A stretch of 51,411 nt of DNA from the NCBI GenBank assembly GCA_003427395.1, contig BFEA01000626.1, positions 178,755 through 230,165 on the forward strand, read 5' to 3'. This DNA comes from Chara braunii (lineage: Eukaryota > Streptophyta > Charophyceae > Charales > Characeae). Under the pieces are notes generated by a model. It made no database searches. It had not been told where the DNA came from and worked only from the letters and a program-made list of their open reading frames with translations. Shown piece after piece: positions 10,423-21,929 of this stretch. The translations under genes and the position numbers were made by a program. Positions within the stretch are counted from its first letter, which is position 1. Every line of letters starts with the position of its first letter.

Positions 10423-11794
10423 GTTTAGATGACGCAACCCTTGACTCTACAGGGAAGATTCTTAAGGCAAGCGTCCCGCCCCTACATGCGTACATGGATA
10501 GCAAAATGGACGCCATGCAGGACACCCAGGACCAGATTCTGCAGGCCCTACAAAAACCAAGGATCCGGCCAGCAGCTTTGCTATCGCTGCCACTCTCAAC
10601 GATGACAGCCTCCATGCTGCTCAGTCTAGACAACAACCAAGCGGTACATCAGCAGCAGCGCTATTTCAGACTGTTGCTTCTTCATATTCTGGTCTAGCGA
10701 CTGGAGCTACATCACAGTTGCCACCTGTCCCGCCAGCGGGACAACAATTACCTTGGTACCCCAAGACCCCCGTGAACCCACCTCCAACCTTCTGAGGAGA
10801 CAAGAAGGATAAGGGTCTCGACACGTGGTTGAGAACGGTTCCAGGGTGGGTAAGGGCAAAGAGGACATTGGTAGAAGAGGTTGTGATAATTGATGCATCC
10901 TACTTAGAGGGTTCAACAACTCACTGGCTGAGTGGATTGGTAGCTTCAAAGGGGTTCGGCAGGAACATGGGTGATTGGGCACAAACCCACACCCTAGAGA
11001 GCTTTATGGACTTAGTGGAGGCTCGATGGCACAACCGTCAGCAGACACAGATTGCCACTGATGGGCTTTTAAAGCTTGATGCTAGAAAGTACAAGTCAGT
11101 GTGAGAGCTTACCACTACCGTAGAGTGCCTGATTGTCGTCCCAGGAGTGGAGTACAAGCCACATGTCTTACTGACCACGTTCTTAAGATGTCTTCCCACA
11201 GACATCAAGAACTTACTAGCCAGTGAGGCTCGGAGTGAGTATCACACCTTTGAGACATTCAGCAAGAAGGCCCTAGATTTAGAGGCTACGCTGGGTAGTG
11301 TTCAGACCCCTTCTACGGAGGGGAGAAAGAAGAAGACTCCACAGGAATGTAAGAAAAAGGGCAGTCGATTGATGATGGTTGATTCCGAAGGGAATCAAAC
11401 TGAGATTGATGATGTTTCTAAACTTGTGGAGGGTTCAAAGTTAGACGGCGAGGAGAATGTTGAGGGTAGCAAGCTCGCCGCAGCAGTTAAGACTAAGGCA
11501 AGTGGCCGCGGGAAGGGCGGTCAGCAAAGGAGTCAGGGGCAGACCGCTAACCCAAACAAATAGTTGCTTTGGTTAGAGCGCTTGGATCAAAAAGTGTGGC
11601 GGGACCGTTGGTCACGCGGTGCTTGCATAAACTGCGGCGAGTACGGCCATACAGAGTTTCAGTGCAAGAACCCCAAGCTCTCGCAAAAGATCCCTCCTAA
11701 GGGTGGGTATCGTTCTTCTCAGTCTGGGGCCTCTATGAGCTCCAGCCCGGGAAACACTTAGGGCAGGTAGAAGTTGTAGCTGCTTCTACTCTCG

Positions 11795-12319
11795 TTGAAG
11801 CGGGTGATGTACCCTCCACGTCAAGATTTGGCCGAAGCTATTGACTCCTTAGTCACCCCGCAGACTTATCTGGATCCAACTATACTCTATACGGTGGATA
11901 TGCCTGAAGCCTTAGAGGACCTTCAAGGTGAGTGGTCGGTAAAGGACCCTCATGAGTCCTGGGTAACACTAAGTATAGGTCCTAGAGGGGAGCATTTCGT
12001 TGTGGAAGTAGGTGTGGGTAGTCGCAAGTGTGGCGCCTTTGTAGACGTTGGCTCCACGCGAAACTTCATAAGTAGCGACTGCGTTGAGAGACTGCGCCTA
12101 AAGGACCAGGTGCAACGCCTTAGTAGACCGGTAACATCTACTTTGGCCAACAAAGAGCGCATGATGCTGGAGGACTACGTTAAAGATGTAGTCTGCACTT
12201 TCTCCTACCCAGGAGGAGAGTTAAATCATAAGATATCATTCCTCGTGAGCGACGATCTGCCCTTTGACATGCTGTTGGGCATGTACTGCCTCGAGGTTGC
12301 CGAACCCCAGTTTGACTAA
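11795..12319 (+). pseudogene. gypsy-3 aspartic protease region
   Basis: The frame contains HFVVEVGVGSRKCGAF followed by VDVGSTRNFIS, the usual retropepsin site with Val in place of Ser/Thr of the D-S/T-G triad. The later LPFDMLLGMYCLEVA matches the flap-to-C-terminal FDxILGMxWL segment. It would cleave the Gag-Pol polyprotein as a dimer. A TAA ends the frame at 12317, where the family normally reads on into RT, and further stops follow, so it is broken. Confidence 0.75.
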
Positions 12320-12426
12320 TGGGAGGACCGTTAGATTGGCTAAGTATAGAGCCAGTAGGTTAATAGACTGGGTGCTTATGCGCATCTGTCTTCTATAACT
12401 ATTATAAACAGAACCAAGAGGAAGGA

Positions 12427-13970
12427 ATGTACTTAGTATATGTATCTGCAAAAGAGGAGGTCGTTAAAACACCCCCAGAGATAGAGACCATTGTCGCTAA
12501 GTACCCTGATCTGTTCGCGGAGCCCTCAGGAGTCGTAGACAGGGAGGTTGTCCATGCCATAGAGATCATCCCAGATAGCAAGACGCCTAAAGGGAGAGTC
12601 TATAGGATGGCTCCGGCCGAGTTGGACGAGCTTTGTCGACAACTGAAAGAGCTCACAAAAAAGGGTGGATTCGGCCTAACACTTCCCCCTTTGGCTCAAG
12701 AGTCCTATTTGTTCCAAAGAAAGGGGAAACACTAAGGATGTGTATTGATTATAGAGGCTTCAATACCATCACCGTTAAGAACGCAGAGCCTCTACCACGC
12801 ATCGACGACCTATTGGATAGGGTGCAGGGGTGTAAGTACTATACCAAGATAGATTTAAAATCCGGTTACCATCAGATTGCAATAAGACCAGAGGACCGGC
12901 ACAAAACCGCATTCCAGACCAGGTACGGTCTGTACGAGTTTGTGGTGATGCCCTTTGACCTTTGCGATGCGCCGGGTACATTCCAGCACGCCATGAATAA
13001 GATCTTCCATGACTACTTAGATAAGTTCGTCGTCGTGTACCTCGACGATATACTAATCTTTAGTAAGACTGTCGAGGAGCATGCTCAACATGTAGACAAA
13101 GTCCTCTCACTTCTTCCGCAGCACAAGTATAAGATAAACGAAGGGAAATGCGAGTTCGGTCGCACTCGTATCTTGTACTTGGGTCATGAAGTATCTGCGG
13201 ATGGGATTAGGCCCGAAGATGCAAAGGTAGCCAACATACGTGCCTGGCCACGACCCCAGTCTATGACTGAGGTCAGATCATTCTTGGGCATGTGTGGTTA
13301 TTACCGCAACTTCGTAAAGAATTATAGTACGATCCCATCTCCCTTGACTAATCTAACTCGACTCGATACACCATGGGATAAGTTGGCAAAGTCCACTTAC
13401 AAGAGGGAACTTTATGCTCTCTACAAGGCACTTGTCCATTGGAGGCACTATCTGTTAGGAAGGTTCTTCTATTTGAGAACTGACCATCAAACCCTCAAGG
13501 GGATCAAGACCCAACCAGTTATCTCCGATGCACTCAAACGTTGGATTGAAGTCATAGATCAATATGACTTCAAACTAGACTATGTGAAGGGAGAATACAA
13601 CAAGGTTGCGGACGTGTTGTCTAGAAGGACATATTACCTAGGTGCGCTAATTTCCGAGTTTGGCTTATCTGAAGACGTGACTCGATCTTTGGGGGAAGCC
13701 TACAAGGAAGATCCCATCACGATGGACATCATCAACAAATTGCAGGCCAAAGACAAGGCCACCAGTGACGAGTTTGTGATGATGGATGGGTTACTCTATC
13801 TTGAAAAGGCAGGGTTTAAGAGGTTACTTGTTCCATCTAGGAAAATTTTGCGTAGTTTATTTTTAGGAGAATGTCTCTACGCAATGGGACATTTCGGCTA
13901 CAAGAAGACTAGTGCTAACTTAGTACAACGATTTTGGTGGCCTAACATGTTGGACAATGCAAAGAAGTAG
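12427..13970 (+). pseudogene. gypsy-3 reverse transcriptase and truncated RNase H
   Basis: The RT begins at about 12430 and shifts frame near 12655, within the KKGWIRP region. RT landmarks are MCIDYRGFNTITVKNAEPLP, the first catalytic Asp in KIDLKSGYHQI, VMPFDLCDAP (normally VMPFGLTNAP) and the active site VVYLDDILIFS. The connection domain FLGMCGYYRNFV follows. RNase H keeps YKRELYALYKALVHWRHYL, LRTDHQTL and YNKVADVLSRR. About 70 residues between the RT connection and the later RNase H half are missing, including the first catalytic Asp (the TDAS motif seen in gypsy-2). Copying activity is therefore lost. Confidence 0.85.
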
Positions 13971-15192
13971 GTACAGATATGTTAGGTCTGTCAGCAGGAC
14001 AAGCCACGGGCTCAAGCTCCGATTGGGTTACTCAAGCCTCTACCCATTCGTGCTGGCCCAGGGTAGAGTATCTCCATGGACTTCATGGATACTCTCGTGA
14101 CCAGCAAGAATGGCAAGAGGCACATCTTCGTCATAGTGGATAGGTTCACGAAGTATGCTAGACTAATTGCCATGTCGGAGACTGCCACGACTGAGCACAT
14201 CATTAAGTTGTTCATGGACAACTGGTGCGTGACTTTGGACTGCCAAAGACAATCGTTAGTGACAGAGATGTGCATTTCACAAGTGAGATGTGGAAGAAGG
14301 CCGTTGAACAGATGGGCAGCCAACTTCAGATGACTTCTGGGAATCATCCCGAAGCAAATGGGCAGGCTGAACAAATGAACCGTGTGGTGCAACATGCGCT
14401 AAGGCATTACATCAAGCCCAGTCAGGATGATTGGAATGAGAAATTACCTCTCATTGCCAGCCTGTACAAAAATGTTGTACACAGCACCACCGACGTCAGT
14501 CCTAATCAGTTGCATCTGGGATGGAAGCCTAGATCTTCTCTAGACTTCCTCCTGCCTGAAAACCGAACTGCTGCAACTCCTGGAACCACTGAATTTGGTG
14601 TCCGGTATGAGAAATTGTTGCAGCAAACTGTCAAGCACATCAAGAAATCTCAGAAAGCTATGATTGCTTCTGAGAACAAACGGCGCCGATAGTCCACATT
14701 TCAGGTAGGGGAACATGTCTTGGTCAAGGCTAGCGAGTTGGGACAGGAGTTTGGCATCTCTAGGAAACTAATGCCTCAGTATTTCGGTCCCTGGGACAGT
14801 GGGAAGTCTTAGACATTGTGGGGAATGATTTGGATGGTCCCTCGTACGTCATTCGTATCCCTGGTCACCTACGCACTTACCCTGTTTTTCACGCCTCCAA
14901 GCTTGAACCTTTCGATGAGACAACACAATTCCCATCACGGAGATCTATGCTGCCCCCAACCATAGATGGCCACGTGGACGTCGACGACATCCTAGATCAC
15001 AGAGATACGCCTGTTCCCAAGCCATCTGGCAGGGGAAGACATCCTAAACCTTCAAGGGAATACAAAGTACATTTCAGGCATCATACTGATCCTAAGGAAG
15101 ATCGATGGATTTCAAGGGAGGAACTCGTCAAGACAACTCCTCAGATCGTGGCAGATTATGAGAAGAAACTGAAGGGGAAGGCACCAGCATAA
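13800..15192 (+). pseudogene. gypsy-3 integrase with chromodomain-like C-terminus
   Basis: The zinc-binding N-terminus has GHFGYKKTSANLVQRFWWP then C-x2-C at about 13980. One of its two His is replaced and stops interrupt it. The core has Asp in SMDFMD, Asp in VSDRD and Glu in NGQAEQMNR, with exactly 35 residues between the last two (D-D-35-E). A frameshift near 14222 separates the first from the other two. A stop at 14690 and an indel near 14800 follow. The tail at 14818-15192 has SYVIRIPGHLRTYPVFHASK, then a chromodomain-like VDDILDHR...EYKVHFR...DRWISREEL. It would insert element DNA, with the chromodomain guiding it to chromatin. Confidence 0.85.
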
Positions 15193-15217
15193 AGCATCTC
15201 AGCGGACTTTCGAAGCT

Positions 15218-15230
15218 AAGGGGGATGGAA
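15218..15230 (+). promoter_or_regulatory. gypsy-3 polypurine tract
   Basis: AAGGGGGATGGAA directly abuts the 3' LTR. It is all purine except one T, as expected for the plus-strand primer. Confidence 0.7.
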
Positions 15231-16327
15231 TGCGAGGAACAAGCCCTCAAGGGGCCCTATCAGACATCACATGATATGGGCTAAGGCCCCCAGCAAGCCA
15301 AGTTCCCGCCCTAAGTGAAGGCGGGCCTGAATATTCGTCAGAGGCAAAATCCGACATTTCCATACGTGGGTATTCAGGCTCTCACAGCACACCAGTTGGT
15401 TGGGTAGACGTGAGAGCCTCACAAAGCTGCATCATACAGTTGGCCCAGGCCTTGACAATTGAGCCTAGGCACATACGCATAAAGCAGGGCCGATACATTG
15501 GCAAGCAGGCTATCGGCCTTTGCAAAACCAGTACTGTCGACGCACCTGCCTAGGAGCCCTGCACAGATGCAACAAATAGCCCAAGTCCGGAGACTCAGGT
15601 CGTGCCCAACTGAAAAGGGCCCTGGCCCTCAACTGTAGTCTTGGGCCTGGGCGCAGGGTCTGAAGCCCAACCGGAAGCTACTGGAAGCTTCCAGCCAGGC
15701 CACACGCAGCATCGAAGAGGCTGCCACTTCCATAAAAGAAGTGAGGCAGCTCACACCAGATATTCTGGTCAGTGGTAGCAATGCGGAAGTGTTGTTGCTC
15801 TCGCTTGACGCTGCATTGCTGCCAAAGGCGCTGATGGGGCGAGTAGTGGTGAGGAGGGCCGCCGCAGGGCAGCGGGGTGCAGACAGCCATAGCCGGGCTG
15901 CTGAGCGCCAGGGGGTGCAACTGGTGATTTGGTGGTCTTCAGGGAAGAAGGCGAGTGTGGGATAATCAAGGTCTGATTGAGGGTGACGCGATACGTACCT
16001 AGTCCATGAAGAGAGGTCGGCTATGAAGTTGACAGTCATGTACATTGGTCTTCGAGAGTCGAAGTGAGCCTGTTGCGTGAACGAGCTGTAGGTAGGATAC
16101 TCGGCCAGAGTAGGCTGGGCGCCCGGCGCCAGACAGAGAGGAGCGACTTTGGATACTGTGTTGGTGTGGTCTCGGGCTTGAACATTGGCTCATTACTTCA
16201 TTGTATTGCTCTATATGGATGGTTTCTCGGTGCATTTTGTACTCTCTGCTTGGATACGACTACTTGGACATTTGTGTGATTTCGCAACTTGGTTCTCTGT
16301 ATATCGTCCACAATCATATTCCTTGCA
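15231..16327 (+). repeat. gypsy-3 3' LTR
   Basis: It matches the 5' LTR over its full length, starting TGCGAGGAAC and ending CCTTGCA, then ATTT as the target duplication. Differences from the 5' copy are scattered, so the insertion is not recent. Frames such as 15629-16045 are LTR noise. Confidence 0.9.
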
Positions 16328-16760
16328 ATTTTCCGTTTTTGCAGGAAAATGGACTCAGATGACCTGCAGATTTTGCATGCCATCTATCTATGCCTAGGAT
16401 ATAGGGTTTGTAAAGTCACAGCCCCCATACCCCTATTTAGGCGGTGTTGGCCTCGGACGCCCCCTAGTGCGCACCGTGCCTCAACATTTTTTGGACCGGT
16501 TTTTGCTCCAAGGGACCAGCTAACGTTTCTCAGCAGCAGCCTGGCCTGGCCTGGCCAGGCATCAACAGCAACAGCAGCAGTCCCCAACAACAGTAGTATT
16601 AGCAGTAGTAGTAGCAGCAGCACCAGCCTCCTACCTACCTTCTTCTTACGTTGTTCGATTAGAGCACGGGGGGGCAGACTGTTGCAAAGGCAACACCCTT
16701 CATGCTTAGGCAGCAAGGGAGAGCATCCAATGGATAGGCCGGGATCCTGCCGAGAAAAAC
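16328..16760. other. unassigned DNA with an AGC/AGT trinucleotide-rich patch
   Basis: No gene supported. At 16536-16625 there are CCTGGCCTGG repeats and CAGCAG/AGTAGT trinucleotide repeats. The sequence leads into the first, diverged satellite monomer at about 16761. Confidence 0.5.
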
Positions 16761-17554
16761 CACATGTGTGACTTGAGCAATACATGCCTCTGAAGCTATG
16801 GAGGCAACGAGAACTGAACCGGCACATCACTCAGTGAAAAAAGATTGAACTGCACAAGTGTGACTTAGAGCAAACATACATGTGAGGCTATGGAAGCGAC
16901 TAGGACTGAACAGGCACATCACCAAGTGAAGAAAGAGTGAAATTCACAAGAAAGACTATAGCAAACATTCATGTGAAGCTATGGAGGCAACTAGGACTGC
17001 ACTGGCACATCACCAAGTGAAGAAAAGTTTAACTGCACAAGTGTGACTAAACTGTGCATGCACATAGAGCCACGGTACCAACAAGAACTGAACCGGCATA
17101 TCACTAAGTGAAGAAAGGTTGAAATGCACAAGTGTGGTTAGACTATACATGCACATAGAGCCATGGAAGCAACAAGAACTGAACCGGCACATCACCAAGT
17201 GAAGAAAGAGTGAACTGCACAAGTGTGACTAGAGTATACATACATGTGAGGTTATCGAAGCAACTAGGATATAACCAGCACATCACCAAGTGAAGAAAGA
17301 GTGAACTGCACAAGTGTGACTAGACTATACATGCACGTAGAGCCATGGAAGCAACAAGAACTGAACCGGCACATCACCAAGTGAAGAAATAATGAACTAC
17401 TCAAATGTGACTAGAGCACACATACATGTGAGACTATGGAAGCAACTAGGATAGAACCAGCACACCACCAAGTGAACAAAGAGTGAATTGCATAAGTGAG
17501 ACTAGGGCAGACATACATGTGAGGCTATGGAAATAACTAGGATAGAACCGGCAC
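16761..17554. repeat. 91-bp satellite array, left part
   Basis: About eight monomers share the core GAACCGGCACATCACCAAGT followed by GAAGAAAGAGTGAACTGCAC. Two monomer types alternate irregularly: one with ACATACATGTGAGGCTATGG, one with TACATGCACATAGAGCCATGG-type sequence. The leftmost monomers are the most diverged. The array stops abruptly mid-monomer at GGATAGAACCGGCAC (17540-17554). The identical 15-mer restarts it at 46118-46132, so this and the right array were once continuous. Confidence 0.95.
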
Positions 17555-18970
17555 GGACTGCCGCAGGGCGCAACTGAGGGGCAACGACCCAACCAGGTGA
17601 AATCGCGCTAGAGCCGACGAGAAGTGAGCAGCCGCCATAGCTGGTCAACGACGGCCGACTGAGGATTGCCGCGGCCGACGGGGCGCAATGCTGACCTACT
17701 TGGCGCAAGGCAGCAGGGACCAGAAAAGGCGAATCAATCGTGTGCGGATTCCGGAACGGAGTAAGCTGTGCACACGGGCAGGGACGATTCGCGTTCGGAC
17801 TTGGCGTGGAGATGAACCTGGCGACAAGGATAGCGGAGACAAGAGTAAAGACAACGAGGCGGGACTAGGTAGGGCACGGCAACAACCGAGATGAGACACA
17901 GCGTGAAGAGGCCACAACAAGGTAGGATCAGTGCGAGGTGGTGGCAGATCGAAGGGAAGACCGGGAGGCAAGGCTGTCAATTTGTGGGCTTCTACTAGGA
18001 GGATTTTCGTTCTTCGCAGCAGACACTTGAAAAGAGTGTGAAGGAGTAACGGAGAAAGGGGGGAGGTGTGTTTTTTGCTGCAGGAACCGTGGAAAGAGTG
18101 TGAGAAGCAACGAATAGAACGACGGGGGGGAGCAACGGAGAGAGCGGGGAGGTGTGGTTTCTACAGTAAAAATCGGGGAAGAGTGTGAGAAGCAACGAGC
18201 AGAACGAAGGGGGAGGGGGAGAAAAGCAGGGTTCGAGAAGCGGGATCGACCGAGATGTAAGTGCTCCACGATAAGGTGAGTGGATTTCCCCTCTTACGCT
18301 ACCTTTTGCTTAGATACGAGTGGAGGGGGGTAAGGGTGTGTGGGATCGTACAGAGACCAGCAGTATGGCTATGGTGGACGAAGTGTTTTCTGTTTTAGTA
18401 ATGAGCGGAGCGGAGTAAAAAAGGGCCAGAGACGACAGAGACGGGAAGGTAGGGATAGAAGGTGCGAAGAAGAGGATTGCACTGCGAGGAAGAAGAGAGA
18501 AACCAATAGTGGACAACACCGAATTAGGAAAGAGGAAGGACATGGTGAGGAGCAGGAGGTAAGGAAAAGTCGGAAACAAGAGTCTAACTTGAAGTGACGA
18601 GTGGGGGAGAGAAGAACACGGCGACAGATGCAGATGCAGCCTCTAGCATATCCCAACCAGCCTCCACAGCATAATAACTATTGAAGATCAAGAAGCAAGA
18701 AACGAAAAAAACGACAAAATAAAAAACAATTAAAAATAATTAAAAAACAAAACGTCGTGGGACACAGGGGTTCTGGTACAGGTGAATTGAGTATTAAAGC
18801 ACCTACTCCATCATCATGCGGCCCAATAGATTGCAGCGAGCGCATAAGAGATTGGACTCGATGTTATTCTATAGTGGTGCGATGAGGCAACTAGCAGATG
18901 AGCACCTCCGACACAAATGATGGTCCCATCAGCAAAACGCCCCAAAGAACTTTGCCCCACAGCCCCCCTC
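17555..18970 (+). other. LINE 5' untranslated region with internal tandem repeats
   Basis: About 1.4 kb lies between the duplication and the first ORF1-like frame. At 17990-18240 there are about three diverged ~90-bp units with AAGAGTGTGAGAAGCAACGA and GGGGAGGTGTG. An A-rich stretch follows at 18685-18755. In plant LINEs this region would carry the internal promoter; I see no specific motif. Short charged frames at 18340-18597 have no homology I recognise. Confidence 0.55.
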
Positions 18971-18974
18971 ACAG

Positions 18975-21812
18975 GTGGAGTCAGGTTTGAGTAAAGAAAG
19001 GAAGCAAATGATGGACGCAGGAGTCCTGACAGAGGAGGAGAAAGAAGCAGAGTTACGGGGGAAAATGCAACATAAGGGGAAGGACCCCTCCCCAACCCAG
19101 GACCCCTCCTCAACCCAGGGATCATGCATAAGCCAGCCGCAACTCACCTGGGCGGATAAACTCAAAAATTCGCACCATGGCTAAGCCATGACCATCCATC
19201 GGGGCCAGGGCAGTCCGTGGACTGGGAATCTCGAGATCCCCCTGGACGGTGTGCCACAAGCATGACCCTTCTTCATGAGAAAATTATTTTTTCCCTCAGA
19301 AACTCGATTGGTGACGCACGGGGGCAAGCAGGTCATGGTGAAGGCATATCCTAAAAGTGGCATGGCCTGCCGGGATGAGGTCTACATAAAACATGCCAGC
19401 AACTAGGTGTTTCATGATGACGCAGCCTACAAATCGGTTAATGAGAAAGTTAAGTGGATTGCCCATCGGTTGGAAATACTGAAAAACAGCGTTGACCTGG
19501 CTCGGGACCATTTTCTCATCCAACCAGTCTCCAACTCCCTGTTCACAGTCCTGAGCCTGCATGAATCAAAGAAACAAACAATTGATGGGTGGAAGCATCT
19601 CCGCTGTGAGCGATCGGAGGTCCGGATTCACCCGTGGGCGCCACATCGCCGATTGGGGTCAGAGGAGAGGAGGGCACAGCTCATGCAAGATTTGTACCGG
19701 GTGGAGTTTCGCCACATCCCAGTTGAAATCCAGGCCAAAACTTGATTTTTATCTTAATGAATTTGCATTATCAATTGATTCAAAGAAATAATCATATATA
19801 ATATACCATACACAAAATTAAATACAAAATAATAAAAATACGATTTCGGACTGATGTATAACATTATGGCATTCATAGATCCCCTCCCCTCCTACGTGGC
19901 CAAGAGGGATGATTACTTAATGTTGGCGCTTGAGTTTCCTCAGGGTCACCCCTTTTCCCTCGACGACGTGATTCCATATCAAGTTGGGGGAAAGGAGTAC
20001 ATGATCCACTTGGCACACAAACTAAGGCCGTGGTGTCACAAATGTAGGGCATACGGCCACTTGAGTATTGAGTATGTCTGTCCACTCCATCCGCAAAAAA
20101 GTACCCGGACAACAGGGAGACTGCTGAGGGACCCAATTAAGGTGACCCACTGGAGGACAGTGGACCCAGGACATGAAGGATGGGTTTATATTGAGGACTG
20201 CCAAAAGGATGGCACCTCAATCGGAAGGAAATGGGAAAGATTTGGGGAACCAGACTGGGGGTTACGCCCCCCAAACACATGGATCCCCCCTGCCCCGATG
20301 GAGGAGAGAGTGCATGAGCAACAGGTACGCCCCCCGCAGGGAGAGCATGAGACACAAGAAGAGCATGGGACACAGACACCCCCCCCGCAGGGTGACTCGG
20401 GAACCTCGGGTTGGAAAACGGCGGCCAGGAAAGGAGGAAAAGGCATTTGGGTTCAAAAACAACAGGCGGAACCTGGTCCTGGGCAAAAAGGAAATGATAG
20501 CCCTGGCGGTACCCTGGGCCCCGCTGCCAAATTGTACCTTCCAGAAGAGGGTGCAGATGGAACCAAGGAACCTCCCGGGGACCTCCCCTCACAATAGATA
20601 CAACAGAGCGGAGTAGGGGACAGCACACGGGCGGAGAAGACAGTAACACAGGCGGATAAGCGGATGGGACAGGTGGAGGCGAAGGGTCAGCCGGAGGTTG
20701 GAAACATGGAGGTGGAGGTGGGTCTGCCAGGGGTCGAGAGGCAGGAACAATTAGGGATGTCAGCAGGAGTGATGGATATTGACCCTTTCCAGGCTGCGTT
20801 TGATTCAGAAGCAATGGAGGTGGACCCGCCCCCGGCCAACTTCAGCTCGACACTGGAGGTCTTGGTCCTGGAATGCGACCCGGTAGGTGAGGAGGAGGGG
20901 GCGCCGCCACCACACCTACCGGTAGAACAGAAACTGGTCGCCATCGCAGACTGGCAGATGGGGAATATGAAAGCCAAATATGACCCCCTCACTGATGACT
21001 TTTGGGACAAGACATATCTGGAATTATTCCCTATGCTAGACACGATCGCCTCTCTAAAAAATGTACTGGAGAATGGACTGCAATTGGGGGTGGAGTGGAC
21101 GGCAGCATGGCACAGCCTGACTACGATAGTTTTTGCTCGGTTTCAACCACCACACGCAACATCAACAACTGAAGTTGAGCAGGACACAATAGACTTGACG
21201 GCCGCAACAAACACGGAACAGGCCCAGCAAACTGCCCCGCTGCTGGATCCAGATCCTCCGGACCCGAACGAGAACACACCATTGGACCTGATACGGAAAA
21301 GAAAACTTAGGCACTTGATCGAGTTGGGATGTGACTCCGGCCCCTTATCACAAAAGGCTGTACTGCTCATCCTTGTTCGAAAGAAAAACGAGAAATGGGA
21401 AGTGGGACTGGCTCCTATGGAGAATGGCAGGCTGGGGGGGGTCACACTACAGGGTTGGTCATCAATTTGGGCGGCGCCACAAAATAGCACATCTGAGGGA
21501 GCGGCCGGTCTTCTGCAGATAATGTTAGAAGGCCATATTAAAGAAAGTTTATCACCGGGAGCACATGCAATAGCCTCAATTACAACGGGTCCCAACAAAA
21601 TAGCACAGCGAGACGTTTTCATACGTTACGACCCCATCAAGGAGGCAGGCCTAAGGTGGCACACCCATGCCCAACTTCTGAATCTGCAGACAACCAAAAT
21701 AGGGCACAACGACACATGGACTGAACAGGATGTTCAAAAATGTTTATGCGCCCTCCTCAGGCTGGGAACGGTTGACTGGGACTGGGATCAGCTGGTGTGG
21801 GTTCGTTGCTAA
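18975..21812 (+). pseudogene. LINE ORF1 (nucleic-acid-binding protein) with an unusual C-terminal extension
   Basis: Frame segments at 18975-19184, 19407-19745, 19854-20597 and 20664-21812 are all in one phase, separated by stops and one short frameshift (19745-19853, where LDFYLNEFALSID is in another frame). Early sequence has LTWADKLKNS, a usual start of plant LINE ORF1. The middle has DPLPSYVAKRDDYLML and a zinc knuckle CHKCRAYGH...C at about 20030-20085, with the last spacing 6 instead of 4. The rest to 21812 is Pro/Gln/Glu-rich, then a folded-looking domain (from about 21290) with AVLLILVRKKNEKWEVGLA that I do not recognise. ORF1 would coat LINE RNA. Confidence 0.7.
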
Positions 21813-21929
21813 GCAACAACTACATGATACGTAAGTACCAAACAGAATATGAACAATTCAGGCAAGATGGACCCGGCCAGGGCGGTGTATGGGAGGGACC
21901 ATATATGGAACCAATGTAGACGAGCAGCA

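Larger units (their letters stand above)
9606..11761 (+). pseudogene. gag: gypsy-3 Gag remnant with CCHC zinc knuckle
   Basis: The frame opens with ATG at 9606 and encodes an Ala/Arg/Glu-rich helical N-terminus (to a TAG at 10023). It resumes after the nested MITE, at 10431-10697. The gag core at about 10800-11100 contains LDTWLRTVPGWVRAKRT and THWLSGLV. It continues at 11147-11563 with a Lys/Glu-rich tail. The zinc knuckle at 11564-11761 reads CINCGEYGHTEFQC, a perfect C-x2-C-x4-H-x4-C. Stops at 10023, 11102 and 11561 interrupt it. Gag would bind and package element RNA. Confidence 0.8.
7234..16327 (+). mobile_element. gypsy-3: full-length Ty3/gypsy chromovirus, inactive
   Basis: Two ~1.1-kb direct LTRs (7234-8328, 15231-16327) begin TGCGAGGAACAAG and end CCTTGCA, bounded by ATTT on both sides (7230-7233 and 16328-16331), a short target-site duplication. 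Between them, in order, are a primer site, a 1.27-kb leader, Gag with zinc knuckle, protease, RT, RNase H, integrase and a chromodomain-like C-terminus, then a polypurine tract. PR-RT-RH-IN order defines Ty3/gypsy and the chromodomain places it among chromoviruses. At least three frameshifts, many stops, an RNase H deletion and a MITE inside gag make it defective. Confidence 0.9.
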
